Source: Alkalihalobacillus sp. LMS6
GTDB lineage: Bacteria; Bacillota; Bacilli; Bacillales; Bacillaceae_D
Length of the DNA stretch: 64,000 bases
Direction: 5' to 3'
NCBI RefSeq assembly: GCF_024362765.1
Contig: NZ_CP093302.1
Span: forward strand, 740,001 to 804,000
Below the pieces are notes generated by a model that had not been told where the DNA came from, did not search any database, and saw only the letters and a list, made by a program, of their open reading frames with translations. The position numbers and the translations under genes are program-made. Positions 52,338 to 62,717 of the stretch are shown here, piece by piece (the stretch's first letter is position 1; each line of letters opens with the position of its first letter).

Positions 52338-52811
52338 CTATTCTACACGGTTTGAGTCAGTGCGGGATTTGGAATTAGACCGATTTTCATCAAACTCTTC
52401 TCTTGTGAATACATCGTCAACGTTCATATTAAACTCTACAAGCTCTAAGCCAGTCATTTGTTTAATATTTCGACCGACGCTTTCTTTAATGTCTTTGTAG
52501 ATTTCGGGAATGCTTTTTCCGTATTCTACATACACTTCCAAATCAATGGCCACTTGCTTTTCACCAACGTCTGCACGAATTCCTTTAGTGATGTTTTCAT
52601 CACCACCAAACGTTTCTCTCATGCCTTGAAAGAAGCTGCCGCTCATTCCAAGAATGCCTTCTGTTTCAATTGTTGCTAAGGCAGCAATCTTTTTTATCAC
52701 TTCATCATCATACGTAAGACGATCACGGTTTTCTTGTTGCTCTTGCTGAGTATGTTGCTCCTGCTCAAGTTGTTCGTTTGTCTTTTCTGTTGACTTTACT
52801 GTTTGTGCCAT
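52338..52811 (-). CDS. Asp23/Gls24-family envelope stress protein
   Basis: This 157-residue protein has a glutamine/glutamate-rich N-terminal tail (residues 1-35) and the Asp23 domain: YDDEVIKKIAALATIETEGI, GIRADVGEKQVAIDLEVYVE, YGKSIPEIYKDIKESVGRNI. The C-terminal tail is charged. Asp23 in staphylococci is a membrane-associated, SigmaB-controlled alkaline-shock protein, which fits an alkaliphile. A possible SigmaB-type promoter lies upstream. Confidence 0.88.
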   Translation of the reverse strand: MAQTVKSTEKTNEQLEQEQHTQQEQQENRDRLTYDDEVIKKIAALATIETEGILGMSGSFFQGMRETFGGDENITKGIRADVGEKQVAIDLEVYVEYGKSIPEIYKDIKESVGRNIKQMTGLELVEFNMNVDDVFTREEFDENRSNSKSRTDSNRVE

Positions 52812-52868
52812 TGTGCATCTCTCCTTTTAATCTTTAACGTTTAATAGGAATTTCGACTTGTATCTTAT

Positions 52869-52894
52869 TTAACCGTTCTGAGTAAAGGTTAAAC
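52869..52894 (-). promoter_or_regulatory. Possible SigmaB-type promoter of asp23
   Basis: On the minus strand GTTTAA, a 14-base spacer and GGTTAA resemble the SigmaB pattern GTTTAA-N13-15-GGGTAT. The -10 matches only 4 of 6 positions. Confidence 0.35.
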
Positions 52895-52975
52895 ATAGTG
52901 GCTTCATGGAAAAACGGTGCTGCCATAGGTAAGAGAAGAACAGGCTTACATCAAGAATAGTTAGAAAATAAGTAG

Positions 52976-53004
52976 TTGACAGTCTTTTTAAACAGGGGTA
53001 GAAT
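52976..53004 (+). promoter_or_regulatory. Promoter of the sulfate assimilation operon
   Basis: TTGACA (52976-52981), a 17-base spacer and TAGAAT (52999-53004) form a near-consensus promoter, leaving an untranslated leader of about 60 bases before cysH. No S-box or other riboswitch fits in this space. Confidence 0.75.
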
Positions 53005-53071
53005 TTCTTTAAATCATATAAAAATACACGGAATTATAGTAGGAACGTTTTATGAGAAAGGAGAAGCGAAA

Positions 53072-53797
53072 TTGACTTATCTTTATAAAGAAATGGAAGA
53101 TCAAGATTATGACCTCCTTAATTCAAAGCTAAAAAGTCGAGATAGCCTTGATATTTTACGGTTTGCGCAACAAACATACGGCGAACATTTAGTTTATGCG
53201 TGTAGTTTCGGAGCAGAAGCCATGGTCATGCTCGATCTATTATCAAAGGTGCAAAAAGACGCACACATTCTATTTTTAGATACAGATTTTCATTTTCAAG
53301 AAACATACGAACTGATTGAAAAAGTGAAGCAGCGTTATCCAGATATGCAGATTAAACTCGCAAAGCCACAGCTTACACCAGAGGAACAAGCGCAGCAGTT
53401 TGGTGACAAATTGTGGTTGTCAAATCCCGATCAATGTTGTCAAATTCGCAAGCTAGATGTTCTTGAGCGAGAAATGGCTCCTTTTGATGCATGGTTATCA
53501 GGGTTGCGAAGAGAGCAGTCACCAACCCGTGCCAATACAGAATTTATTAATCAAGACCGTCGCTTTAAAAAAGTGAAAATATGTCCACTCATTCACTGGA
53601 CAGAGGAAGAGATTTGGATGTATATCGAGCTTCATAAACTTCCTTATAATCCACTTCACGATCAACATTATCCAAGTATTGGCTGTACGTATTGTACAAA
53701 TCCAGTTATGCCTGGGCAAGACAATCGAAGCGGCCGTTGGCAAGGAAATCAAAAGACCGAATGTGGGCTTCATGCTCCAACGAAAGGAGAAGATTAA
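53072..53797 (+). CDS. cysH: Phosphoadenylyl/adenylyl-sulfate reductase CysH
   Basis: This protein of about 241 residues reduces APS/PAPS to sulfite using thioredoxin. Visible motifs are VYACSFGAEAMVMLDLL (PP-loop type), FLDTDFHFQETYELIEKV, the cysteine pair in DQCCQIRKLDVL and the second pair in SIGCTYCTNPV, with the C-terminal ECGLH active cysteine. The two Cys pairs indicate a 4Fe-4S enzyme able to use APS. TTG 53072 has AAAGGAG eight bases upstream; the frame is open to 52976 but overlaps the promoter. It is the first gene of cysH-sat-cysC-siroheme-cysJI. Confidence 0.9.
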   Translation: MTYLYKEMEDQDYDLLNSKLKSRDSLDILRFAQQTYGEHLVYACSFGAEAMVMLDLLSKVQKDAHILFLDTDFHFQETYELIEKVKQRYPDMQIKLAKPQLTPEEQAQQFGDKLWLSNPDQCCQIRKLDVLEREMAPFDAWLSGLRREQSPTRANTEFINQDRRFKKVKICPLIHWTEEEIWMYIELHKLPYNPLHDQHYPSIGCTYCTNPVMPGQDNRSGRWQGNQKTECGLHAPTKGED

Positions 53798-54931
53798 ATG
53801 CTAGTTAAAGAAAAAGACTTAGTGCAGCTATATGATCCGAACTATTCAACAGAGGGTGTAGTGGCTGAAATCGAACTTGATGGATTTGCTTTATCAGATT
53901 TAGAACTTATCGGAATCGGTGGGTTTTCACCGTTAACAGGTTTTTTGAATGAAAACGATTATCAAGCCGTTGTGGAAAACATGCGCCTTGTTAACGGTGC
54001 GCCGTGGAGCGTGCCCATTACGCTGCCTGTAGATGAGCAAAAAGCAGAAGCATTAAAAGACCACATGAAAGCAAAACTTGTGTATAAAGGCGATGTTTAC
54101 GGGGTTATTACGATTGAATCAATTTATGAGCCAGACAAAAAGAAAGAAGCCAAGCATGTGTATCGGACGGAAGATACGGCCCATCCAGGCGTAGCAAAAC
54201 TTTTTTCTCGACCAGAATTTTACGTAGGTGGAGACATTGTGCTAACAAAGCGCTTGGAACGGGAACAGTTTGGTTCTTATTATCTTGATCCAACAGAAAC
54301 ACGCAAACAATTTGCCGATAAAGGCTGGAAAACCGTTGTCGGCTTCCAAACCCGTAATCCGGTTCATCGTGCTCATGAATACATACAAAAAGCGGCTTTA
54401 GAAACAGTAGATGGACTCTTCTTAAATCCGCTTGTTGGAGAGACAAAAGCAGGAGACATTCCAGCTGATGTCAGAATGGAAAGCTATGAAGTCTTGCTGG
54501 AAAATTATTACCCTGAAAACCGAGTGCACTTATCGGTTTTTCCGGCGGCGATGCGTTATGCCGGTCCACGAGAAGCAATTTTTCACGCCCTCGTTCGCAA
54601 AAATTATGGATGCACCCATTTTATTGTCGGACGGGATCATGCCGGTGTCGGTGACTATTACGGTACATACGACGCGCAAGAAATTTTTAAAGAGTTTGAA
54701 GCCGAGGAATTAGGAATTAAGCCTCTTTTCTTTGAACATAGTTTCTTCTGCAAAACATGTGGCAATATGGCGTCTTCAAAAACGTGCCCACACGATAAAG
54801 AACATCACGTAATTCTTTCAGGGACGAAAGTCAGAGAGATGTTAGCAAAAGGAGAACTGCCACCTGAGGAGTTCAGCCGAAAAGAAGTGGTTGAGATTCT
54901 CATTCGCGGTCAACAGGAGGCGAATGCATGA
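53798..54931 (+). CDS. sat: Sulfate adenylyltransferase (ATP sulfurylase)
   Basis: This 377-residue homo-oligomeric ATP sulfurylase makes APS from sulfate and ATP. The active-site motifs [15 protein letters not shown] and [13 protein letters not shown] are present, and the C-terminal zinc-like [19 protein letters not shown] is typical of the Bacillus type. It begins immediately after cysH, behind AAAGGAG, and overlaps cysC by four bases. In B. subtilis the permease gene cysP lies between cysH and sat; it is absent here. Confidence 0.92.
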   Translation: MLVKEKDLVQLYDPNYSTEGVVAEIELDGFALSDLELIGIGGFSPLTGFLNENDYQAVVENMRLVNGAPWSVPITLPVDEQKAEALKDHMKAKLVYKGDVYGVITIESIYEPDKKKEAKHVYRTEDTAHPGVAKLFSRPEFYVGGDIVLTKRLEREQFGSYYLDPTETRKQFADKGWKTVVGFQTRNPVHRAHEYIQKAALETVDGLFLNPLVGETKAGDIPADVRMESYEVLLENYYPENRVHLSVFPAAMRYAGPREAIFHALVRKNYGCTHFIVGRDHAGVGDYYGTYDAQEIFKEFEAEELGIKPLFFEHSFFCKTCGNMASSKTCPHDKEHHVILSGTKVREMLAKGELPPEEFSRKEVVEILIRGQQEANA

Positions 54932-55533
54932 GCAAGTCAGTTGAGAATCTTGTTTGGCACGATGCGACTATTACGAAAGAAGACCGTCAAAGAAAAAACA
55001 ATCATAAAAGCTGCTTGCTGTGGTTTACAGGGCTTTCTGGTTCAGGGAAATCCACATTAGCAAACGCGCTTGACCAAGTGCTTTACAACAATGGCTTAAA
55101 TAGCTATGTCTTAGATGGGGATAATGTTCGACAAGGGCTAAATCAGGATTTAGGTTTTACAGACGAAGACCGTGTAGAAAATATCCGCCGAATTGGAGAA
55201 GTCAGTAAATTGTTTGTCGATGCAGGTACCATTGTTTCCACAGCATTTATTTCCCCTTTTCAAGCAGATCGCGAGCGTGTGCGGGAACGATTTGCTGACC
55301 ATGAATTTATTGAGGTGTATGTGCGGTGCAATCTGGAAGAATGCGAAAAACGTGATGTGAAAGGACTTTATAAAAAAGCACGAGCGGGTGAAATCCCACA
55401 TTTCACTGGGATTAGCTCTCCATATGAAGCGCCTGACCAACCAGATTTGACTGTCGATACAGCGGAAGAGTCAGTCGAAGAGTCGCTAGAGAAACTCGTA
55501 AACTATTTAAAAGACAAACAGATTGTAAGGTAG
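54928..55533 (+). CDS. cysC: Adenylyl-sulfate kinase CysC
   Basis: This 201-residue APS kinase converts APS to PAPS. P-loop [14 protein letters not shown] lies at about residue 36, followed by [19 protein letters not shown] and [16 protein letters not shown]. All are normal for the family. GGAGG precedes the ATG, which overlaps sat. Confidence 0.92.
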   Translation: MSKSVENLVWHDATITKEDRQRKNNHKSCLLWFTGLSGSGKSTLANALDQVLYNNGLNSYVLDGDNVRQGLNQDLGFTDEDRVENIRRIGEVSKLFVDAGTIVSTAFISPFQADRERVRERFADHEFIEVYVRCNLEECEKRDVKGLYKKARAGEIPHFTGISSPYEAPDQPDLTVDTAEESVEESLEKLVNYLKDKQIVR

Positions 55534-55542
55534 GGGAGATCA

Positions 55543-56943
55543 ATGGCAAAAGGAACCGTTTCTCTTGTTGGTGCAGGACCAGGCGACATTGGTCTAATAA
55601 GTTATAAAGGAATGCAGCGTTTACGGCAAGCAGATGTGGTTTTGTATGATCGTCTAGTGAATCCGCTCTTGTTAGAAGAAGCCAAAGAGGGAGCGAATCT
55701 AATTTATGTGGGAAAGCTTCCAAATCGTCATGTATTTCGCCAAGAAGCCATTCATGATGAACTCGTGCGACAAGCAGCATCTCATCAAGTCGTGGTTCGT
55801 CTAAAAGGTGGCGACCCTAGTGTATTTGGTCGGGTAGGAGAAGAGGCTTCCTTTCTAGAAAACTACCATGTTCCGTACGAAATTATACCTGGTGTCACGT
55901 CTGGAATTGCTGCACCAGCTTATGCGAATGTACCTGTTACACATCGAACAAAAGGAACTAGTTTTGCTGTGGCAACAGGTCACAGTCAAAAAGAGAATTC
56001 TCTTGAACTTGATTGGGAAGGTTTGTCAAAGATTGATACCGTTGCATTTTATATGGGGGTAAAAAACCTTCCTAACATCGTTGATCAATTTCAACAACAT
56101 GGGCGAGCTGCGGATGAACCTGTACTGTGTATTCAGTGGGGGACAACGAGTAAGCAAAGAGTAGTAAAAGCCACACTGAGTACAATCGTCGAAGCTGTTC
56201 AGCAGCAGGGAATAGGGAACCCAGCTATCACTCTTGTCGGAGATGTTGCAGCTCTGTATGAAGGAAAAAGCTGGTTTGAACAGAAACCATTATTTGGTCA
56301 TTATCCTCTTGTTCTCTCAGAATCTGGGTCTCAGCTAGTTGAACAGCTGCGCGAAGCAGGGGCAGAGGCGTATCAACCAAAAGTGGTTAGAAAACAGGGA
56401 ATAAACCTAGCAAACCTTTTAACTGAAGGGAATTCACTTGTGTTTGAAACGGAGCAGGATGTTCATGCTTTTTTTCAGCAACTAATCGCAGAAAAAGTGG
56501 ACGTTCGGTCGCTGAAAGTGAATGTTGTTAGCAAGACTTCAGAAGCAACAGAAGCACTGCAATATTATGGTTTCTTTCATCTTTTAACGGAACCAATTGG
56601 AGAGGTATTCACGTATGCAGCAAACGAAAGGGATCGAGTTGAGTGGACGGCTACCTCAGACATCATATTAAATCGTTTAAAAGAGGAAGAATCCATTACA
56701 GATATTTTCGTCTCAACGGTAGAGGAGCTTCGACTTTTAGACAAATTACTAGACGATTATCCAGCATTGCGTAACTTGCCAATATTTAGCTACTCAGACA
56801 ACGTAATATGTGAATTAGAAAAAAGATCGTTGCGAGGTTGTTTAATCCAAGAGCACGCACATTGTCGATTAGGGCAGTGGTTATACGATTGGCAAGGGCA
56901 GGTGGATCAACATGCAAGCCATTCTCTATGTCGGTCACGGTAG
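55543..56943 (+). CDS. cobA: Uroporphyrinogen-III C-methyltransferase with HemD-like C-terminal domain
   Basis: Residues 1-245 are a complete SUMT methyltransferase making precorrin-2 for siroheme: VSLVGAGPGDIGLISYKG, LVRLKGGDPSVFGRVGEEA, EIIPGVTSGIAAPAYANVPV and ATGHSQKE. Residues 250-466 resemble a divergent uroporphyrinogen-III synthase (HYPLVLSESGSQLVEQLREA, FVSTVEELRLLDKLL). B. subtilis YlnD is only the first domain (about 257 residues). The second half is far less conserved in appearance and may be inactive. Its end overlaps the chelatase gene by 32 bases. Confidence 0.85.
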   Translation: MAKGTVSLVGAGPGDIGLISYKGMQRLRQADVVLYDRLVNPLLLEEAKEGANLIYVGKLPNRHVFRQEAIHDELVRQAASHQVVVRLKGGDPSVFGRVGEEASFLENYHVPYEIIPGVTSGIAAPAYANVPVTHRTKGTSFAVATGHSQKENSLELDWEGLSKIDTVAFYMGVKNLPNIVDQFQQHGRAADEPVLCIQWGTTSKQRVVKATLSTIVEAVQQQGIGNPAITLVGDVAALYEGKSWFEQKPLFGHYPLVLSESGSQLVEQLREAGAEAYQPKVVRKQGINLANLLTEGNSLVFETEQDVHAFFQQLIAEKVDVRSLKVNVVSKTSEATEALQYYGFFHLLTEPIGEVFTYAANERDRVEWTATSDIILNRLKEEESITDIFVSTVEELRLLDKLLDDYPALRNLPIFSYSDNVICELEKRSLRGCLIQEHAHCRLGQWLYDWQGQVDQHASHSLCRSR

Positions 56944-57676
56944 TCGTGTTCAAGCGGGAAACGAACAATTTCAGACATTTATTAACCGATTAAAGCCAGT
57001 TTTTGAAGCGTTTCAAACACACGCATTTATTGAGCTAACAGCGCCGACTATTCAAGAAGGTATTGATCGGTGTGTACAAGCAGGTGCAACCAAAATTGCC
57101 GTTGTTCCTGTTTTGTTACTAACTGCTTTTCATGCAAATAAAGACATTCCGAATGAATTAAAGGAAGCACAGAAAAGGTATCCTTCCCTACAACTAACGT
57201 ATGGACGCCCCTTTGGCATTCATGACGATGTGATTCAAGTCGCTATCGATCGTCTGAAAGCTGCTGGCCTGCAGGAATGGGATCACGACAGAGAAGAAGG
57301 AACAACCATTTTACTCATTGGTCGTGGTTCAAGCGATGGCAACCAACCGAGCGATGTGGCTAAAATTGGGCGGCTGCTTTATGAGCGAATGGCGTGCGAC
57401 AACGTGGAGATTGCGTTTTTAGCAGCAACCACTCCAACAGTTGAACAAGGTCTAAAGAAGTGTGAGCGGTTGGGCGCAAAAAAAGTGTACGTACTCCCAT
57501 ATTTATTGTTTACTGGCGTGCTAATGAATGAGCTCTCACAGTCCATTCAAGAAAGAGAGAAGGATACCGAAACGAACTACATTCTTTGCGATTTTCTTGG
57601 CTTTGACTTTGGCTTAGAGGCGGTCTTAGAAGCACGAGTGAAAGAAACGTTGACGATGGACGTGATGAAACGATGA
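56912..57676 (+). CDS. sirB: Sirohydrochlorin ferrochelatase (CbiX/SirB, YlnE-like)
   Basis: This 254-residue chelatase is a tandem of two CbiX-like halves. The first has ILYVGHGSRVQAGNEQF (metal His) and VPVLLLTAFHANKDIP; the second has LLIGRGSSDGNQPSD and LPYLLFTGVLMNEL, where the histidine has been lost. It inserts iron into sirohydrochlorin to make siroheme for CysI. It lies between the methyltransferase and the dehydrogenase genes with overlaps on both sides. Confidence 0.87.
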   Translation: MQAILYVGHGSRVQAGNEQFQTFINRLKPVFEAFQTHAFIELTAPTIQEGIDRCVQAGATKIAVVPVLLLTAFHANKDIPNELKEAQKRYPSLQLTYGRPFGIHDDVIQVAIDRLKAAGLQEWDHDREEGTTILLIGRGSSDGNQPSDVAKIGRLLYERMACDNVEIAFLAATTPTVEQGLKKCERLGAKKVYVLPYLLFTGVLMNELSQSIQEREKDTETNYILCDFLGFDFGLEAVLEARVKETLTMDVMKR

Positions 57677-58299
57677 CAGGTGCACTGCCTTACATGATTC
57701 AAGTATCTCAACTAACCATTACCGTTGTAGGTGGTGGAACGGTTGCGCATAAACGTTGCAAAGCGCTCATCCACGCTGGTGCAAACGTCCATGTAGTTGC
57801 CCCTCGTTTAGTGGGAGAATGGGACGCATTGCTACAAGAAGATGGCTTCCACTGGGAACAGCGTAGTTTAACGCCGCAAGAAAGCCTTCTTTCCGATTGG
57901 GTATTTCTCTGTACAACCGATCAAGCGCTCCATCGCTCACTCATGAACAATCGCGCTCCTCGTCAAATGATGTATGCATGCGATGACGCACAAGCAGGAC
58001 AGTTTTACGTACCTGCTCAAATTAATAAGGGACTATTGAGTGTGAGTGTCTCGACCGCTGGTGCAAGCCCTTCATATACAAAACAAATAAAAGCAGCACT
58101 TGAAGAAGTACTGCCTGAAAACGCTGAAAGAGACTTGATTTTTTTGCAACAAGCTCGAAAAAAGTTATTAGCACAAGACGGAAGAAGGGTAGAAAAGCTT
58201 GCCGTTTTAAAAGAGTTAGCTCGACCTGAACGATTACGAGATCCAAACCGAGAAGAATGGTTTAACAACGCGTTCGCATCATTAGAAAAAAGAAGGTAA
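57673..58299 (+). CDS. Precorrin-2 dehydrogenase (SirC/YlnF-like)
   Basis: This 208-residue protein has the NAD-binding start LTITVVGGGTVAHKRCKALI and the siroheme-synthase dimerisation part LLSVSVSTAGASPSYTKQIK. It oxidises precorrin-2 to sirohydrochlorin. It overlaps sirB by four bases. With the methyltransferase and chelatase it completes the siroheme pathway from uroporphyrinogen III. Confidence 0.88.
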   Translation: MTGALPYMIQVSQLTITVVGGGTVAHKRCKALIHAGANVHVVAPRLVGEWDALLQEDGFHWEQRSLTPQESLLSDWVFLCTTDQALHRSLMNNRAPRQMMYACDDAQAGQFYVPAQINKGLLSVSVSTAGASPSYTKQIKAALEEVLPENAERDLIFLQQARKKLLAQDGRRVEKLAVLKELARPERLRDPNREEWFNNAFASLEKRR

Positions 58300-58311
58300 G
58301 AGGTGAATCAC

Positions 58312-60138
58312 TTGCAGTTGCAAACAACCAACAGTCCATTTAGCAAAGAACAAGTTGAATGGCTTAATCAACTATTGCCATCTTTAACGCAAGAGCAAAA
58401 AGTATGGTTAAGTGGCTATATGGCTGCTTCAGGAAACACTGCTGTTCAAGAAATAGCGGCTAGTGTGGAAACCGAGCAGGCACAAGCTCAACGTTCGACT
58501 GCTGAAAAACGAGAGGCAACGATTCTCTATGGTTCGCAAACAGGAAATGGGCAGCAACTCGCTCAACAAGCGGCAGATCAACTGAAGGAACAAGGTGTAG
58601 ACGTTACCCTTTCATCGATGCATACATATAAGCCAAAACAGCTTAAGGATGTAAAGCACTTGCTCGTCATCGTAAGCACACACGGAGAAGGTGACCCGCC
58701 TGATCATGCGATCACGTTCCATGAATTTATGTACAGTAGAAAAGCACCGAAGTTAGATGGGGTGGCTTATTCGGTATTAGCTTTAGGTGATTCGTCGTAT
58801 GAATTTTTCTGCCAAACAGGTAAAGACTTCGATGAGCGCTTGGCTGAATTAGGCGGCACACGTCTGTTTCCTCGCGTAGACTGCGATCTTGATTTTGATG
58901 AAGATGCAAATGAGTGGATTCAAGGCGTACTAAAAAGTTTAACAGACCAAGCTGGTGAATCGCAGAGCAGTTCTACACAACAATCGGAGGCACCGTCAGC
59001 GGGAACAGCTACTTATTCAAGGTCAAATCCATTTCCAGCAGAAGTGTTAACAAATATTAATTTAAATGGGCGAGGATCTATAAAAGAAACCCGCCATCTT
59101 GAATTATCCCTTGAAGGATCTGGCTTGTCTTTTGCACCAGGAGACAGTGTGGGGATTTTTCCGGAAAATGATGACGTCTTAGTGAACCAGCTGCTCGAAG
59201 CAACCAGTTGGGACCCAGAAGAAGCGGTACCAATTAATAAAAAAGGCGATGTCCTTCCATTAAAAGAAGCGTTACAGCGACAGTTTGAGCTAACCGTATT
59301 AACAAAGCCTTTACTAGAAAAAGCATCCCTTTTATCTGAAAATGATGCGATTTCACAGCTTCTTCAAGCCGAGTCTTCAGAAGAATTAAAAGCGTATCTG
59401 GAAGGTCGTGACTTGATTGATCTTTATCAAGATTATGGACCGTGGAAAGGTGGCGCAAGTGATTTTGCAGCTATCTTAAGAAAGATGCCGCCACGCTTAT
59501 ACTCGATTGCAAGTTCATTTGAAGCGGAGCCAGACGAAGTGCATCTAACGATTGGTGCGGTGCGATATGATGCACATGGACGGAGTCGAACAGGGGTCTG
59601 TTCCGTTGAATGCGCCGAGCGAAAAGAGCCAGGCGATACACTGCCAATTTTTATTCAAAAAAATGAAAGCTTCCGTTTACCTGAAAACCAAGAAGCACCC
59701 ATTATTATGATTGGCCCTGGAACGGGTGTCGCGCCATTTCGTGCCTTTTTAGAAGAAAGAGAAGAGCTCGGCGTGGAAAGCCAAGCATGGTTATTTTTCG
59801 GAGATCAACATTTCACAACCGACTTTCTCTATCAAACAGACTTTCAGCGCTGGTTGCAAGAAGGGGTCTTAAGCAAAATGGATGTGGCATTTTCACGAGA
59901 TGGTAAAGATAAAGTTTACGTCCAGCATCGGATGAAAGAACATGCAGGCGAACTATTTTCGTGGTTAGAAAAAGGTGCCTATGTGTATGTATGTGGAGAT
60001 GAGACACGAATGGCAAAAGATGTTCAGGACACCTTGCTTGAAATTATTAAAGAACACGGACAAAAAAGTGACGATGAAGCGAATGCTTATTTAACAGTAA
60101 TGCAACAAGAAAACCGATATTTGCGAGACGTATATTAA
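58312..60138 (+). CDS. cysJ: Sulfite reductase flavoprotein subunit CysJ
   Basis: This diflavin reductase of about 608 residues passes electrons from NADPH through FAD and FMN to CysI. The flavodoxin domain has [16 protein letters not shown] and [13 protein letters not shown]; the FAD domain has [10 protein letters not shown] and [10 protein letters not shown]; the NADPH domain has [33 protein letters not shown] and the terminal YLRDVY. TTG 58312 is preferred over GTG 58303 because the resulting start ([10 protein letters not shown]) looks like B. subtilis CysJ and AGAGGTG lies upstream. Confidence 0.92.
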   Translation: MQLQTTNSPFSKEQVEWLNQLLPSLTQEQKVWLSGYMAASGNTAVQEIAASVETEQAQAQRSTAEKREATILYGSQTGNGQQLAQQAADQLKEQGVDVTLSSMHTYKPKQLKDVKHLLVIVSTHGEGDPPDHAITFHEFMYSRKAPKLDGVAYSVLALGDSSYEFFCQTGKDFDERLAELGGTRLFPRVDCDLDFDEDANEWIQGVLKSLTDQAGESQSSSTQQSEAPSAGTATYSRSNPFPAEVLTNINLNGRGSIKETRHLELSLEGSGLSFAPGDSVGIFPENDDVLVNQLLEATSWDPEEAVPINKKGDVLPLKEALQRQFELTVLTKPLLEKASLLSENDAISQLLQAESSEELKAYLEGRDLIDLYQDYGPWKGGASDFAAILRKMPPRLYSIASSFEAEPDEVHLTIGAVRYDAHGRSRTGVCSVECAERKEPGDTLPIFIQKNESFRLPENQEAPIIMIGPGTGVAPFRAFLEEREELGVESQAWLFFGDQHFTTDFLYQTDFQRWLQEGVLSKMDVAFSRDGKDKVYVQHRMKEHAGELFSWLEKGAYVYVCGDETRMAKDVQDTLLEIIKEHGQKSDDEANAYLTVMQQENRYLRDVY

Positions 60139-60151
60139 TGGAGGGATGGCA

Positions 60152-61888
60152 GTGAAAAAGATTGATGAAATTCAAGCACAGGATGGACCTCCGAGTGACG
60201 TAGAGCGGATAAAAGAGGATAGTCATTATTTACGAGGCACGTTAGCAGAAGCATTAAATGAACCGATTAGTGCTGGCATCAATGATGATGATAATCGCTT
60301 AATGAAATTTCACGGTAGTTATTTACAAGATGATCGCGATTTAAGAGATGAACGCAGACAACAAAAGCTTGAACCTGCGTACCAATTTATGGTGCGTGTT
60401 CGACTGCCAGGAGGAGTGGCAACACCTGATCAGTGGCTTAAGATGGATGAACTTTCGCGCGAATATGCGAATGGCACGTTACGATTAACAACGAGGCAAA
60501 CGTTTCAACTTCACGGCATTTTAAAATGGAATATGAAAAAAAGCATCCAAGGAATCAATGAAGCGCTTATGGATACGATTGCAGCGTGTGGGGATGTCAA
60601 TCGAAATGTCATGATTACACCAAATCCATATCAGTCAGATTACCATCAAGAAGTGTATGAATGGTCACGGAAATTGAGCGATGATTTGCTGCCGAAAACA
60701 AGAGCCTATCATGAAATTTGGCTTGATGAAGAAAAAGTTGCTGAAACACCGAAACAAGAAGAGGTTGAACCGATGTATGGTCCGCTTTATTTGCCAAGAA
60801 AGTTTAAAATTGGCGTAGCGATCCCACCAGCTAATGATGTGGATGTGTTTTCGCAAGATATCGGCTATATAGCGGTCATTGAAGATGGGAAACTAAAAGG
60901 GTTTAACATTGCAGTAGGTGGCGGGATGGGTATGACTCATGGCGACCAGCAAACCTATCCTCAGCTGGGACGGATAATAGGTTTTTGTAAACCGGAGCAG
61001 ATGGTTGATGTAGCTGAAAAGCTCATTACCATTCAGCGAGATTATGGAAATCGTTCAGAGCGTAAATATGCGCGATTTAAATATACAATTGATAAACGTG
61101 GTCTAGATTGGCTTGTGACGGAACTGCATGAACGGTTAGGATGGCAGTTAGAAGAGGCGACGGCGGTTCAATTCGATCATAACGGCGATCGATATGGCTG
61201 GACGAAAGGGATACGAGGCCGTTGGCACTACACGCTTTTTGTACAAAATGGCAGAATTAAAGATGATGGTGACTATCAACTAATGACTGGATTACGAGAA
61301 ATTGCCAAGGTCCATTCTGGGGATTTTCGTTTAACAGGTAACCAGAACGTCATTATTAGTAACGTCACATCAGCAAAGAAAAAGCAAATCACAGCGTTAA
61401 TTGAAGCGCATGGGTTAACAGACGGTGCGTACACATCAGGCTTACGGAGAAACTCAATGGCGTGCGTAGCCTTTCCTACTTGTGGTTTAGCGATGGCGGA
61501 GTCAGAACGATATTTGCCATCCCTCGTTTCCAAACTTGAATATGTATTGGATGATGCAGGGTTAAAAGATGAGGATATTACGATACGCATGGCTGGGTGT
61601 CCAAATGGCTGTTCACGAGCAGCGCTAGCTGAGATCGGCTTTATCGGTAAAGCGCCAGGAAAGTATAATCTTTATTTAGGTGCTGGTTTTGCTGGTGAAC
61701 GTTTAAGTAAAATGTACAAAGAAAACATTGGCGAAACAGAAATTCTTGATACCCTTGCACCGATCATTCATGACTATGCAAAAAATCGAGTAGAGAAAGA
61801 GCACTTCGGTGATTTCGTTATTCGCTCAGGCTATATTCACAAAACAGAATCAGGTCTCGATTTTCATAAAGAAAACGCTGATGCTTAA
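60152..61888 (+). CDS. cysI: Sulfite reductase hemoprotein subunit CysI
   Basis: This enzyme of about 578 residues reduces sulfite to sulfide using siroheme and a 4Fe-4S cluster. The substrate motifs [14 protein letters not shown] and [16 protein letters not shown] and the cluster cysteines [13 protein letters not shown] and [12 protein letters not shown] are all present. GTG 60152 lies six bases after GGAGGG; ATG 60146 is the alternative. It is the last gene of the sulfate operon and is followed by a terminator. Confidence 0.92.
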   Translation: MKKIDEIQAQDGPPSDVERIKEDSHYLRGTLAEALNEPISAGINDDDNRLMKFHGSYLQDDRDLRDERRQQKLEPAYQFMVRVRLPGGVATPDQWLKMDELSREYANGTLRLTTRQTFQLHGILKWNMKKSIQGINEALMDTIAACGDVNRNVMITPNPYQSDYHQEVYEWSRKLSDDLLPKTRAYHEIWLDEEKVAETPKQEEVEPMYGPLYLPRKFKIGVAIPPANDVDVFSQDIGYIAVIEDGKLKGFNIAVGGGMGMTHGDQQTYPQLGRIIGFCKPEQMVDVAEKLITIQRDYGNRSERKYARFKYTIDKRGLDWLVTELHERLGWQLEEATAVQFDHNGDRYGWTKGIRGRWHYTLFVQNGRIKDDGDYQLMTGLREIAKVHSGDFRLTGNQNVIISNVTSAKKKQITALIEAHGLTDGAYTSGLRRNSMACVAFPTCGLAMAESERYLPSLVSKLEYVLDDAGLKDEDITIRMAGCPNGCSRAALAEIGFIGKAPGKYNLYLGAGFAGERLSKMYKENIGETEILDTLAPIIHDYAKNRVEKEHFGDFVIRSGYIHKTESGLDFHKENADA

Positions 61889-61894
61889 ACGCAG

Positions 61895-61928
61895 AAACCC
61901 GGCATTCTAAAGAATGCCGGGTTTCTCT
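61895..61928. terminator. Terminator after cysI
   Basis: A perfect 13-bp stem (AAACCCGGCATTC / GAATGCCGGGTTT) with a four-base loop is followed by TCTCT. It lies between convergent genes. Confidence 0.82.
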
Positions 61929-62070
61929 ATTTCTTACCGCCTCTGACTAACTGAATAATAAGTACAATGAGCGCAACGATAAGAAGTAAATTAATAAATC
62001 CACCTGCAACATCGAGTAAAAGTCCTACGAGCCAAACGGCAAGAATAATACCAATAATTGTCCAAAGCAT
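61927..62070 (-). CDS. Small lmo0937-like membrane protein
   Basis: This 47-residue protein (MLWTIIGIILAVWLVGLLLD then VAGGFINLLLIVALIVLIIQ and a basic tail LVRGGKK) has two hydrophobic segments joined by Asp-Val-Ala-Gly-Gly. It matches the widely conserved lmo0937-type small membrane protein family of unknown, probably stress-related, role. The start ATG (62070-62068) has GGAGG six to seven bases upstream, which supports translation. Confidence 0.82.
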   Translation of the reverse strand: MLWTIIGIILAVWLVGLLLDVAGGFINLLLIVALIVLIIQLVRGGKK

Positions 62071-62138
62071 ATTTTTGACCTCCAATGCTAAAAATAATGA
62101 ACAATACTGTCTTTCCCGTTTAAGCGAAGAGATAAACG

Positions 62139-62630
62139 TTAATTGCTAGAATCGCCTTCAATCATGAGGAACGCTTCTGTATAGCCTTCTTCTGATCCCA
62201 TAAGTTCCACTGTAATGACTGCTTCGCCATTATCTGACTCAAATTCTGGAACAAATTCAAGAAGTTGTTCACTTGTATAGGTTAGCTCTGTGTAATCTCC
62301 TTCATTGCTGCGATTTTCTTCCGTAACATCATATGGCAAATGGGAACGAACTTGTTCAATTGCGTCTTCTTCAGAGAAAAACTCATCTCGTTCTAACGCT
62401 TGCAAGTCTAGATGAATCTCTGTAGCGCGCTCAACTTCAAAAGAAACAGATAGATAACCTGTGTTATCGGTATAATCATAGTTTGACTCGTCTTGATTGA
62501 TTTCATTTTCTCCGTACTCAGCTTCAAAATCTTCCGTTGTATTTCCAAGCCCCGGTACAGACGTATTTTGATTACAGCCTGTGATCAAAAGAACTGACAG
62601 GAAGACAGTGGATAAAGTGATGTGCTTCAT
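62139..62630 (-). CDS. Uncharacterised acidic lipoprotein
   Basis: This 163-residue protein has a signal peptide with lipobox ITGC (MKHITLSTVFLSVLLITGC), so it should be anchored outside the membrane. The mature part is very acidic and has no motif I recognise. It contains a tyrosine/aspartate-rich linker (ESNYDYTDNTGY) and a mixed alpha/beta-looking C-terminal domain. AAAGGGG lies upstream of the start. No function is assigned. Confidence 0.75.
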   Translation of the reverse strand: MKHITLSTVFLSVLLITGCNQNTSVPGLGNTTEDFEAEYGENEINQDESNYDYTDNTGYLSVSFEVERATEIHLDLQALERDEFFSEEDAIEQVRSHLPYDVTEENRSNEGDYTELTYTSEQLLEFVPEFESDNGEAVITVELMGSEEGYTEAFLMIEGDSSN

Positions 62631-62717
62631 GATGTTGCCCCTTTCAAATCGTTTCGTATTCTACAAGTACCCCGTCAAATCGATCATAAAACGAACAAAA
62701 TCTTACAAAAATGATAG

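Noticed and set aside
52812-53071. Possible SAM (S-box) riboswitch before cysH
   Set aside because: The leader between the promoter and cysH is about 60 bases, too short for an S-box aptamer plus terminator, and the conserved core is absent.
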